From CAZMVU01 sp964569295 (GTDB lineage Bacteria > Hydrogenedentota > Hydrogenedentia > Hydrogenedentales > JAGMZX01), in the NCBI GenBank assembly GCA_964569295.1, contig CAZMVU010000031.1:1-32982 (forward strand): a stretch of 32,982 nt of DNA, given 5' to 3'. The position numbers were made by a program, and so were the translations under genes. Below, piece after piece: positions 15,673 through 23,303 of this stretch (positions are counted from its first letter, which is position 1; each line of letters opens with the position of its first letter). The notes under the pieces were generated by a model. That model did no database searches and was not told the origin of the DNA. It saw nothing but the letters and a program-made list of their open reading frames with translations.

Positions 15673-16776
15673 ATGGCACACGAACCACAGGACATACGCG
15701 ACGAACTCGCGGCCTACCTCGACGGCGAACTCGACGACAACGCCCGCCGTGCGATCGAGACCTACCTCGCGCAACATCCCGAGGCCCAAGACGCATTCGA
15801 GCAGTGGCGCAAACTGGACGCCCTGTATGAAACGCTTCCGCAGGTTCCGGCCCCCGCGGATTTCGAGGAACGCCTCGCCCGGCGGCTAACTGCCGACATG
15901 GAAAACGCGACGTCTGAAGAGACCGCACCCCCCCCAAAGCTGGAAGAGGGGGCGCATGCAGACGCATTTGTCCAACCCGAGGAAGACGCGCCCAGACCGG
16001 CGGTATCCTTCCGCCGCCATCCAAGGCTGCGCAGTCAGCGTACATGGCCTATGCTCGCGGCCGCCGCCCTGCTCGTCCTATTCGGGGCCCTGCTCATTCC
16101 GTACTTTCTGGCATTGTCAAAACCGCACGGGGCACAGCTTGCAATGGAAGAATCCGCCGCGGAACCGCCTCCCCCGCCGTCTGAGCCGCTGCAGTTGGAC
16201 CAAAGCGCCGAATCCGGCCCTGCGGAAAGTGCGGCGCCGCCACAGGAGAAACGGCGTGCCATGCCGACCGACACGGATGCGAAGCACAAAGCACAGGGGA
16301 CGCGGGACACGGAGGCGGCGCGAATACCGTCTGCCCTGGAAGACAATGCGCCACCACCATCCGCTTCCGCACCCGCGCCCGAATCCGCACCTGCACCTGC
16401 ACCTGCACCCCCAGCTCCAGCTCCAGCCCCAGCCCCAGCCGTACCCACACCTGAATCCGAACCCGAATCCGAACACGAATCCGCGCGGCCGCAAACCGCT
16501 CGGAGGCACGAACCCGGCTCCGGCTTCCACGCGCAGGCCGGTGCATCGTCCGATCCGGAAACGCAGCACATCGGACCTTATACGTTCGAGAAAACGCAGG
16601 ATGAGTGGGTACAGCAGGGCTACACCGGGGAATCCGCGACCCTGCTGAAGCGCGACGGCCTCGCGTTCAAGAAACTGCAAGCCGCGCATGCCCACCTCGA
16701 AGCCCTTGCCGGCCTCGATACCGCGGTGGTATTCCGTGTCGACGACGTCTGGTATCGCCTGCCGGAACCGGGGTAG
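15673..16776 (+). CDS. membrane anti-sigma factor with Pro/Ala-rich periplasmic linker
   Basis: A 367-residue single-pass membrane protein beginning 3 bp after the ECF sigma stop. Residues 6-60 match the anti-sigma zf-HC2 fold ('LAAYLDGELDDNARRAIETYL') but the H-x3-C-x2-C ligands are replaced, so no zinc is expected. A transmembrane helix lies at about 118-139 ('WPMLAAAALLVLFGALLIP'). A periplasmic linker rich in Pro, Ala, Glu and Ser follows (about 150-295), with an Ala-Pro repeat at about 236-257. The C-terminal domain (about 300-367) contains 'YTFEKTQDEWVQQGY' and 'AVVFRVDDVWYRL', a small beta-rich fold resembling end domains in some secreted vWA proteins; this similarity is from memory. 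The likely role is to hold the ECF sigma factor at the membrane until a signal arrives. Confidence 0.85.
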   Translation: MAHEPQDIRDELAAYLDGELDDNARRAIETYLAQHPEAQDAFEQWRKLDALYETLPQVPAPADFEERLARRLTADMENATSEETAPPPKLEEGAHADAFVQPEEDAPRPAVSFRRHPRLRSQRTWPMLAAAALLVLFGALLIPYFLALSKPHGAQLAMEESAAEPPPPPSEPLQLDQSAESGPAESAAPPQEKRRAMPTDTDAKHKAQGTRDTEAARIPSALEDNAPPPSASAPAPESAPAPAPAPPAPAPAPAPAVPTPESEPESEHESARPQTARRHEPGSGFHAQAGASSDPETQHIGPYTFEKTQDEWVQQGYTGESATLLKRDGLAFKKLQAAHAHLEALAGLDTAVVFRVDDVWYRLPEPG

Positions 16777-16838
16777 CCACGCGTGTTACAATGCCCAAGC
16801 GTAAATGTGTCACCCTTGAACGGAGGAGAACCCGCACC

Positions 16839-17540
16839 ATGAAACACATGATCTTACTTTCCTCTTTGGCGCTTTGCGGCGTCTTGAGCATTACCGTGAC
16901 CGCCACGGCTGAATCGGGCACGAAATCGCCGGCTGCGGAAGAGGTTGACGCGCTTCCCTGCGCCGAGCACGCCGTGTCCGAGCCCATCGAGTTGTTCAAC
17001 GGCGAGGATCTGGACAACTGGAAGCTCTTCATTCCCGATGAGAACGTGGATCCCGCCACCGTCTGGCACATCGAGGATGGCGTGGTGCACTGCAAGGGTA
17101 CGCCGCGCGGCTATATGCGCACCAAAAAAAAGTACAGCAACTACAAGCTCACCGTCGAATGGCGCTGGCCCGAAGACAGCGGCAACTCGGGCGTGTTGTT
17201 GCATATTCAGGATAAAGACGAGGTATGGCCCAAGTCCATCGAGGCGCAGATGCAAAGCTTGCATGCCGGCGACTTCTGGGTCATCGGCGGAACCTCCTTC
17301 GACCAGCACACCAGTGCCGTCGACCGCCGCGTGCCGAAAATGGAAGACAGCACTGAGAAAGAGCTCGGCAAGTGGAACACCTACAGCATCCACTGCCACG
17401 GCAACAAAATAAAGGTGTACGTGAACGGCGTCCTTCAGAACATCGCCACGAATGCCACAGTATGCAGCGGTTACATCGGCCTGCAAAGCGAAGGCACCCC
17501 GGTCGAATTCCGCACCGTGCGGGTGGAACCGCTGAACTGA
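16839..17540 (+). CDS. DUF1080 (3-keto-disaccharide hydrolase-type) protein, exported
   Basis: A 233-residue secreted single-module DUF1080 protein. The start at 16839 follows a GGAGGAG site and opens a signal peptide (residues about 1-26, TATAES). The module runs from 'IELFNGEDLDNWKLF' (about 49) to the C-terminus and includes 'WHIEDGVVHCKG', 'NYKLTVEWRWP', 'NSGVLLHIQD', 'SIEAQMQ', 'WNTYSIHCHGNKIKVYVNGVLQN' split by loops, and 'GYIGLQSEGTPVEFR', all hallmarks of the family. It differs from the two-module protein at 1668. Substrate unknown; family members act on 3-keto-glycosides. It lies 62 bp after the anti-sigma gene and could be in that transcript, or start from a TACAAT-like element at 16787. 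Confidence 0.9.
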   Translation: MKHMILLSSLALCGVLSITVTATAESGTKSPAAEEVDALPCAEHAVSEPIELFNGEDLDNWKLFIPDENVDPATVWHIEDGVVHCKGTPRGYMRTKKKYSNYKLTVEWRWPEDSGNSGVLLHIQDKDEVWPKSIEAQMQSLHAGDFWVIGGTSFDQHTSAVDRRVPKMEDSTEKELGKWNTYSIHCHGNKIKVYVNGVLQNIATNATVCSGYIGLQSEGTPVEFRTVRVEPLN

Positions 17541-17597
17541 GCCATGCGCACGCGTTCGGGCCGATAGTCTCCTGCCCGCTCGGCCCATTCAAACCGC

Positions 17598-17640
17598 GCA
17601 AATTGCGCAAATGTGTTCGGCGCACAAATGCGCAATTTGC
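17598..17640 (+). other. long imperfect hairpin in the DUF1080-hoxF gap
   Basis: An 18-nt arm (17598-17615) pairs with 17623-17640 with two mismatches, around a 7-nt loop TTCGGCG. The 5' arm begins GCAAATTGCGC, itself a near-palindrome. There is no T tract, so it is not a typical rho-independent terminator; it could be a transcript-end stem or a regulator site. Confidence 0.6.
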
Positions 17641-17662
17641 ACACAACACGGCGGCCGGTGCG

Positions 17663-17690
17663 TTGGAGGGCGCGAACGGGTAGGCATAAA
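17663..17690 (+). promoter_or_regulatory. possible promoter of the hydrogenase operon
   Basis: TTGGAG (17663-17668) and CATAAA (17685-17690) are 16 bp apart. The match to consensus is weak (3/6 and 4/6), but it lies just upstream of the structured leader and would give a leader of about 180 nt before hoxF. Confidence 0.25.
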
Positions 17691-17713
17691 ACCGCTTCAC
17701 AAAACACTTTACA

Positions 17714-17836
17714 GTTTGCCTGTCTCCGGCAAACGCCTTGGCACGGCCTATGCTCCCGGCTCGGGGAACCGCATGACTGCGGGGTGTTCCGGGGCTTTCG
17801 GTTCTGCCGAAAGCGCGCGCGGCGTGCGTTCCCCGG
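17714..17836 (+). promoter_or_regulatory. structured RNA leader upstream of hoxF, alternative pairings
   Basis: Stem A: GTTTGCC (17714-17720) with GGCAAAC (17728-17734). Stem B: CGGGGAAC (17762-17769) with GTTCCCCG (17828-17835), 8 bp, enclosing stem C: GCTTTCGG (17794-17801) with CCGAAAGC (17807-17814), and a small CGCA/TGCG hairpin (17770-17781). The 5' arm of stem B can instead pair locally: GGAAC (17765-17769) with GTTCC (17786-17790), extending the CGCA/TGCG hairpin. The two pairings exclude each other, as in switch RNAs. It ends about 28 nt before the hoxF ribosome binding site. I could not match it to a known riboswitch class. Confidence 0.45.
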
Positions 17837-17875
17837 TGGGCAACACCACCGCCAACCCAACGCGGAGGCAGCGCC

Positions 17876-19642
17876 ATGGCAAACGTATCGGGCATTGTGG
17901 CATCGGCGGCAGAGCAGGTCGGGTATGACCGCCACCGCCTCATGGATGTGGCCCGCGCGGTACACGCGAAGCAGGGCTACCTGGATGAGGGCACCCTCGG
18001 CGAGATTGCCGAGGCGCTGGGCATGGCGCGCGTCGAGGTGCGCGACATGGTCAGCTTCTACGCGTTCTTCAACCGCGAACGCCGGGGCGAAACCATCATC
18101 CGCCTGTGCGACGCCGTTGTCGAGCGCATGCACGGCATGGACCTGGTGGCGAAGGCCTTCGAGGAGGCCTTGGGCATCCCGGTGGGGGCGGTAACGGCGG
18201 ACGGCAAAATCGGTCTCGAATACACGCCTTGCATCGGGCTGAGCGACCACGCTCCGAGTGCGCTCGTCAACACGACCCCGCTCACGAACCTCTGCCCGGT
18301 GGATGTGCCGAAGATTGTCGAGACCATCCGGGCCGGGGGCAACCTCGAAGAACTCCCCGAGGCCGAGGTGTCACTTAACCTGCGCCAGACAGGCCCGATT
18401 ATTTTCGCGCCCATGGAACGGGGGGCGGCTATCCGCAGTGCCTTGAACAAGTCGCCCGAGGAAGTGATCAACGAGATCAACAAGTCGCGCTTGCGTGGGC
18501 GCGGCGGCGCGGGCTTCCCGACAGCCATGAAGTGGGATTTCTGCCGCAAGGCGAAAGGCGACGCCCACTATCTCGTGTGCAATGCGGACGAGGGCGAGCC
18601 GGGCACCTTCAAGGATCGGGTTATTCTCATGCACTCGCCGGACCTCGTGTTCGAGGGCATGACGGTGGCAGCCTATGCCATCGGCGCGGAGGAGGGCATC
18701 TTCTACCTGCGCGGTGAATACGAATACCTCGTGCCGCACCTGCGCCAGGTATTGGCCAAGCGGCGCCACCTTGGCCTGCTCGGCCAGAACATCGTCGGGC
18801 GCGAAGATTTCAGCTTCGATATCCGTATCCAAAGCGGCAACGGCGCCTACATCTGCGGTGAAGAGTCGGCGCTCATCGAATCCATGGAAGGCAAACGCGG
18901 CGCGCCTCGGGACCGTCCCCCCTTCCCGGTGCAGAAGGGCTATAGGAACCAACCGACCGCAGTGAACAATGTCGAGACCTTGTGCGCGGCGGCGCGGGTC
19001 CTCGAGAAGGGCGGCGAATGGTTTGCCCAGTTCGGCACGCGCGACTCGACGGGGACCAAGCTCCTCAGCATCTCGGGGGACTGCGAGAACGCGGGCGTGT
19101 ACGAAGTGCCATTCGGCGCTGCCGTCGACGAAATCCTGGAGATGGTGAACAGCGTCAGCGCCCAGGCCGTTCAGATCGGCGGTCCCTCCGGCCAGTGCCT
19201 CGCACCCAAGGACTACGGCCGCAGCATCTCCTTCGAAGATGTGACCACCGGCGGTTCGGTGATTGTGTTCGGTCCGCAGCGGGATCTGCTGGCGCACATA
19301 GCCCAGTTTATCGACTTCTTCGTGCATGAGTCGTGCGGCTGGTGCGTCCCCTGCCGCGCCGGCACCACGGTCTTAAGGAAGCTCATGGCGAAACTGCTGG
19401 CGGGCAACGCCACCCACGACGACCTCGATGCCCTGCGCGGCCACGCGAACACGGTGAAGACCATGAGCCGTTGCGGTCTCGGGCAAACCGCGGCCAATCC
19501 GATCCTTTCTACCCTGAGCGGCTTCCCCGACCTGTACGAGAACCGCCTCAACACGGAAGCCTTTGTGCCGGCTTTCGACCTCGAGCAGGCCATCGCCGCG
19601 GGCCGTGCGGCGGCCAACCGCGGCGGCAACGGCAAGGAGTAG
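17876..19642 (+). CDS. hoxF: HoxF, diaphorase subunit of NAD-reducing [NiFe] hydrogenase
   Basis: A 588-residue NADH-dehydrogenase-like subunit: N-terminal NuoE-like domain (about 1-150) fused to a NuoF-like domain (about 165-588). FMN site GRGGAGFPT at 208-216; NADH/FMN motifs 'CNADEGEPGTFKDR' from about 235 and 'GAYICGEESALIESMEGKRG'; [4Fe-4S] ligands C487-x2-C490-x2-C493 and C533. The NuoE-like domain keeps Cys78 and Cys119 but has Glu83 and Ser123 where complex I NuoE has cysteines. I recall a similar C-x3-S pattern in HoxF of Cupriavidus necator. HoxF passes electrons between NAD(H) and the hydrogenase module in the cytoplasm. There is no separate HoxE gene. A GGAGG site precedes the ATG by 7 nt. 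First gene of a seven-gene run. Confidence 0.95.
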   Translation: MANVSGIVASAAEQVGYDRHRLMDVARAVHAKQGYLDEGTLGEIAEALGMARVEVRDMVSFYAFFNRERRGETIIRLCDAVVERMHGMDLVAKAFEEALGIPVGAVTADGKIGLEYTPCIGLSDHAPSALVNTTPLTNLCPVDVPKIVETIRAGGNLEELPEAEVSLNLRQTGPIIFAPMERGAAIRSALNKSPEEVINEINKSRLRGRGGAGFPTAMKWDFCRKAKGDAHYLVCNADEGEPGTFKDRVILMHSPDLVFEGMTVAAYAIGAEEGIFYLRGEYEYLVPHLRQVLAKRRHLGLLGQNIVGREDFSFDIRIQSGNGAYICGEESALIESMEGKRGAPRDRPPFPVQKGYRNQPTAVNNVETLCAAARVLEKGGEWFAQFGTRDSTGTKLLSISGDCENAGVYEVPFGAAVDEILEMVNSVSAQAVQIGGPSGQCLAPKDYGRSISFEDVTTGGSVIVFGPQRDLLAHIAQFIDFFVHESCGWCVPCRAGTTVLRKLMAKLLAGNATHDDLDALRGHANTVKTMSRCGLGQTAANPILSTLSGFPDLYENRLNTEAFVPAFDLEQAIAAGRAAANRGGNGKE

Positions 19643-19646
19643 CGGC

Positions 19647-20363
19647 ATGAGCAACGATACCATGACCATTATCATCGACGGGTACCACGTACCGGCAGCG
19701 CAAGGCCAGACCATCATGCAGGCGGCCACGGCGGCGGGGATCTACATTCCGCATTTGTGCTACCACCCGGACCTTCCACCGGCTGGCCACTGCCGGCTGT
19801 GTACCGTGCGGGTGAACGGGAAACCCACGAGCGCATGCACGTTTCCGGTGAGCGAGGGGCTTGTTATCGAGTCTGATACCGAGGAACTCAACGCGGAGCG
19901 CCGCCGCATCGTCGAGATGCTCTTCATCGAGGGCAACCACTACTGCCCCACATGCGAGGCGAGCGGCAACTGCGAACTCCAGGCCATGGCCTACCGGCTG
20001 GGCATGATTTCGCCGCAAATGCCTTACATGCGCGTTCACCGCGCCCTCGACGCCACCCACCCGGATGTCTACCTCGACCGCGACCGGTGCATCCTGTGCG
20101 GGCGGTGCGTGCGGGCCTCGCGCCTGCTCGACGGCAAGAGCGTGTTCGGCTTCGAGAATCGGGGCATCCGCACGCAAATCACCGTGAACAGCGCGGACGG
20201 CCTGGGCCAGACCAACCTGTCGGCCGCGGACAAAGCCCCGCAGTTGTGTCCCACCGGCTGCCTCATGGTGAAGCGGGTCGGCTACGAGGTTCCCATGGGC
20301 CAGCGCCTCTATGACCACGAACCCATTGGCACGGATATCGAGCGGCAGCATGCCGCCGAGTGA
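19647..20363 (+). CDS. hoxU: HoxU, iron-sulfur subunit of NAD-reducing hydrogenase
   Basis: A 238-residue NuoG-N-terminal-like subunit linking HoxF to HoxYH. A plant-type [2Fe-2S] site is formed by Cys38, Cys49, Cys52 and Cys64 ('HLCYHP', 'GHCRLC', 'SAC'). A second cluster motif His98-x-Cys100-x2-Cys103-x5-Cys109 ('NHYCPTCEASGNC') matches the His/Cys-ligated [4Fe-4S] of NuoG-like proteins. A third [4Fe-4S] motif is C148-x2-C151-x2-C154 with Cys201 or Cys205 ('LCPTGC'). The start at 19647 overlaps an AAGGAG site within the end of hoxF, 4 bp after its stop, so translation is probably coupled. Longer upstream reading in this frame overlaps hoxF and is rejected. Confidence 0.94.
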   Translation: MSNDTMTIIIDGYHVPAAQGQTIMQAATAAGIYIPHLCYHPDLPPAGHCRLCTVRVNGKPTSACTFPVSEGLVIESDTEELNAERRRIVEMLFIEGNHYCPTCEASGNCELQAMAYRLGMISPQMPYMRVHRALDATHPDVYLDRDRCILCGRCVRASRLLDGKSVFGFENRGIRTQITVNSADGLGQTNLSAADKAPQLCPTGCLMVKRVGYEVPMGQRLYDHEPIGTDIERQHAAE

Positions 20364-20382
20364 GGACAAAAGGAGCCCCCCC

Positions 20383-20931
20383 ATGGCAAAACCACTGGTC
20401 GCTACCGGACACTTCACCGGCTGCTTCGGCTGCCACATGTCAGTCCTCGACATCGACGAACGGATCCTCGATCTCGTCGAGTTGATCGAGTTCGACAAAT
20501 CGCCGATCAACGACATCAAGACCTTCACCCGCCCGGTGGATATCGCGCTTATCGAAGGCGGTGTCAGCAACGATGAGAACGTCGAGTTCTTGCGTCAATT
20601 CCGGGAGCACTGCAAAGTGCTCATCAGTGTGGGGGCATGCGCCATTTCGGGCGGCGTGCCCAGTATGCGCAACACCGTTCCCTTACGCGAATGTTTCGAG
20701 GAAGCCTATCTCAACGGCCCGACGGTGAAGAACGACGGCGGCAAGATCATCCCCAACGACCCGGACATTCCGACCATGCTGGACATGGTGTATCCCGCGC
20801 ACGAGGTGGTCAAGATCGACTACTTCCTGCCGGGCTGCCCGCCCTCGGCCGACACCATCTGGGCCGCGCTCGTGGCATTGCTCGAAGGCCGCGAGCCCGA
20901 GTTGCCCTACGAACTCATAAAATTCGATTGA
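20383..20931 (+). CDS. hoxY: HoxY, small subunit of [NiFe] hydrogenase
   Basis: A 182-residue short small subunit typical of group 3 hydrogenases. It has no Tat signal, consistent with a cytoplasmic enzyme. Ligands of the single proximal [4Fe-4S] cluster are visible: Cys14 and Cys17 in 'TGCFGCHMS', a third in 'VGACAISGG', and a fourth in 'LPGCPPSAD'. The AAAGGAG site and the end of hoxU at 20363 support the start at 20383 rather than an in-frame ATG at 20311 inside hoxU. Its cluster relays electrons from the NiFe site in HoxH towards HoxU/HoxF. Confidence 0.94.
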   Translation: MAKPLVATGHFTGCFGCHMSVLDIDERILDLVELIEFDKSPINDIKTFTRPVDIALIEGGVSNDENVEFLRQFREHCKVLISVGACAISGGVPSMRNTVPLRECFEEAYLNGPTVKNDGGKIIPNDPDIPTMLDMVYPAHEVVKIDYFLPGCPPSADTIWAALVALLEGREPELPYELIKFD

Positions 20932-20947
20932 ACCGGAGAACCGCATC

Positions 20948-22399
20948 ATGGCAATCGAGAAACAGAACGGCACACGCAAGGTCACCATCAACCCGGTCAC
21001 CCGAATCGAAGGGCACGGCAAGGTGACCATCCACCTGGACGAACAGAACCAGGTCTCGCAGGCGCGGTTCCATATCATCGAGTTCCGCGGCTTCGAGCGC
21101 TTCGTGCAGGGGCGTTTCTACTGGGAGGCGCCGGTCATCGTGCAGCGCCTGTGCGGCATTTGCCCCATCAGCCACCACCTGTGCGCCGCAAAAGCGATGG
21201 ACGTTATCATCGGTGCGGATCAACTCACGGCGACGGGCGAGAAGATGCGCCGGCTCATGCACTATGGACAGGTGCTCCAGTCGCATGCCCTCCACTTCTT
21301 CCACCTGGCCTCTCCCGACCTGCTGTTCGGCTTCGATTCGCCCGTCGAGAAACGCAATGTTATCGGCGTGATCGAGGCCTACCCCGAGGTGGCGAAGAAA
21401 GCGGTGCTCCTGCGCAAATATGGCCAGGAGGTCATCAAGGCGACCGCCGGCAAGAAGATTCACGGGACCGGGGCTATCCCGGGCGGCATCAACAAGAACC
21501 TGACCGATGACGAGAAGGGGTTCTTGAAAAAGGATATCGGCGATATCCTCGCCTGGTCCCAGGAGGCTGTGGAACTCGCGAAAAAGATCACCCTCGATCA
21601 GGCCGATTTCCTGCTGAACTTCGGTGCCTTTCCCTCGAATCACTTGAGCATCGTGCGCGAAGACGGCTGCCTCGACCTCTACGACGGCAAACTGCGCGCT
21701 ATCAGTGCCGAAGGCGATACGATCTTCGACCAGGTGGCGCCCGCGGATTACCTCGACTACATCGCCGAGGAAGTGCGCCCCTGGAGCTATATGAAGTTTC
21801 CCTACATCCGGTCTCTTGGCCGGGAGCAGGGCTGGTACCGCGTCGGTCCGCTGGCGCGGATCAACTGCTGTGACTACATCGACACGCCGCGCGCGGAGAA
21901 GGAGCGCCAGGACTTCATGGAAGTGGGCGGCGGCAAGCCCATCAACGCTTCGATGGCATACCACTGGACACGCATGATCGAATTGTTGCACTGTGCGGAA
22001 AAGATCAAGGAGCTGCTGGACGACCCGGACCTCCAGGGAGACGCGCTCGTGGTGTCCGGCGAGCGGCGCGGCCGCGGCGTGGCCTTGCTCGAGGCGCCCC
22101 GGGGCACGCTTTTCCACCACTACGAAGTGAACGGACAGGACCAGATCACGCTGGCGAATCTCATCGTGTCAACCACCAACAACAACCAGGCCATGAACGA
22201 AGTGGTCGATGTCGTGGCGAAGCAGGACATCGCGGGCGAGGCGGAGATCACTGAAGGACTGCTGAACCATGTCGAGGTGGGTATCCGCGCGTATGACCCG
22301 TGCCTGAGCTGCGCAACCCATGCGCTGGGACAGATGGCGCTTCAGATGCAGCTCATCGGTCCTGATGGCAAAGTGCGTCAGGAGGTTACGCGCGGATGA
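20948..22399 (+). CDS. hoxH: HoxH, catalytic large subunit of [NiFe] hydrogenase
   Basis: A 483-residue large subunit. The N-terminal nickel motif is RLCGICPISHH (67-77, Cys69 and Cys72) and the C-terminal motif is DPCLSCATH (450-458, Cys452 and Cys455), which together ligate the NiFe(CN)2CO site. 'RIEGH' at 19-23 is also conserved. The 25 residues after His458 form the C-terminal extension expected to be removed by the maturation protease encoded next. Together with HoxF/HoxU/HoxY this is a group 3d, bidirectional NAD-linked hydrogenase (H2 + NAD+ to NADH + H+, or the reverse). It starts 16 bp after hoxY with an accessible GGAGAA site. The HypA-F cofactor assembly genes are not in the window. 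Confidence 0.96.
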   Translation: MAIEKQNGTRKVTINPVTRIEGHGKVTIHLDEQNQVSQARFHIIEFRGFERFVQGRFYWEAPVIVQRLCGICPISHHLCAAKAMDVIIGADQLTATGEKMRRLMHYGQVLQSHALHFFHLASPDLLFGFDSPVEKRNVIGVIEAYPEVAKKAVLLRKYGQEVIKATAGKKIHGTGAIPGGINKNLTDDEKGFLKKDIGDILAWSQEAVELAKKITLDQADFLLNFGAFPSNHLSIVREDGCLDLYDGKLRAISAEGDTIFDQVAPADYLDYIAEEVRPWSYMKFPYIRSLGREQGWYRVGPLARINCCDYIDTPRAEKERQDFMEVGGGKPINASMAYHWTRMIELLHCAEKIKELLDDPDLQGDALVVSGERRGRGVALLEAPRGTLFHHYEVNGQDQITLANLIVSTTNNNQAMNEVVDVVAKQDIAGEAEITEGLLNHVEVGIRAYDPCLSCATHALGQMALQMQLIGPDGKVRQEVTRG

Positions 22400-22863
22400 T
22401 TAGTCCGGGGGAACGGATGATTCTCGTGGTGGGCTACGGCAACCCGGGCCGGCAGGATGACGGGCTGGGCCCCGCCCTCGCCGGCTACTTCGAGGCGCGC
22501 GCGCTGCCGGGTGTACGCACGGATGCCGATTATCAACTGAACCTCGAGCACGCCGTGGCGCTCGCCGAGTGCGACACGGTGGTATTCATCGATGCCAGCC
22601 GCGACGCCCCGCCGCCATTCACGTTCACCCGGCTCGAACCGGCCGCGGAAATCGCGTTCAGCTCGCACGCTGTGTCGCCGGGCGGGGTGCTGGCGCTGGC
22701 ACAGACACACTTCGGTCACTGTCCGGAGACCTGGGTTCTCGCGGTACGCGGGTGTTCCTTCGATTTTTCCGAAGGGCTCACCCCGCAGGCGCGCGAACAC
22801 GCCACCCAGGCCCAAACCTTTCTCGAAGATTGGATCACGAAGCGCGCCGGTGCGCAGGTATAA
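22396..22863 (+). CDS. hoxW: HoxW, hydrogenase maturation endopeptidase
   Basis: A 155-residue HycI/HoxW-type protease. The family start is clear: 'ILVVGYGNPGRQDDGLGPAL', with the nickel-sensing Asp of the DDG motif (about residue 21). 'FIDASRD' and the conserved His in 'SSHAVSPGG' match the second and third metal-contacting positions of this family. It recognises the Ni-loaded large subunit and cuts off the C-terminal extension of HoxH. The ATG overlaps the hoxH stop (ATGA), so the two are translationally coupled. An internal ATG at 22417 is a possible alternative start. Confidence 0.92.
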   Translation: MISPGERMILVVGYGNPGRQDDGLGPALAGYFEARALPGVRTDADYQLNLEHAVALAECDTVVFIDASRDAPPPFTFTRLEPAAEIAFSSHAVSPGGVLALAQTHFGHCPETWVLAVRGCSFDFSEGLTPQAREHATQAQTFLEDWITKRAGAQV

Positions 22864-22873
22864 GGAGGGCATC

Positions 22874-23254
22874 ATGGCAGAAAGCGGCACGAAAACCATC
22901 CTCGTTATTGACGATGATCCGGACATCCGTGCATCGCTGCGGGTAATCCTCGAGGCGGAAGGATACTCCGTGGGCGAGGCCGCCTCGGGCGAGGAAGGGC
23001 TCAAAGTGGCTGAGCGTATCCAGCCGGACGCCGTCATCATCGATCTCATGATGGAGACCGTCGACTCGGGCAGCACGGTGGCCCGGAAACTACGCGAGCA
23101 CAAATACGAGGGCGTCTTGTATATGCTCAGTTCCGCCGGCGACAGTGTGCGTTACAACATTGATGCGCGGGATCTCGGGCTTGCCGGCATTTTCCAGAAG
23201 CCCATCGAACCGTCCACGCTTGTGAGCACCTTGCGCGCCAAGCTCGGCGGTTGA
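22874..23254 (+). CDS. single-domain response regulator (receiver only)
   Basis: A 126-residue CheY-like receiver. Acidic pocket 'VIDDDPD' (Asp13-Asp15), phosphoacceptor Asp57 in 'AVIIDLMM', switch Ser in 'MLSSAG' (86-87) and Lys109 in 'FQKP' are all in place, so phosphorylation should be normal. There is no output domain. It begins 10 bp after hoxW with a perfect AAGGAGG site. An in-frame upstream extension to 22592 overlaps hoxW and is rejected. The kinase gene follows after 49 bp, so this is probably its partner. How it affects gene expression or hydrogenase activity without an output domain is not evident; a protein-protein role or a phosphorelay step is likely. Confidence 0.92.
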   Translation: MAESGTKTILVIDDDPDIRASLRVILEAEGYSVGEAASGEEGLKVAERIQPDAVIIDLMMETVDSGSTVARKLREHKYEGVLYMLSSAGDSVRYNIDARDLGLAGIFQKPIEPSTLVSTLRAKLGG

Positions 23255-23303
23255 CGCCCCGCCGTGTGCCGCGGGCCCCCCCGCTGCCAGGAGAACAGTC
23301 TCT

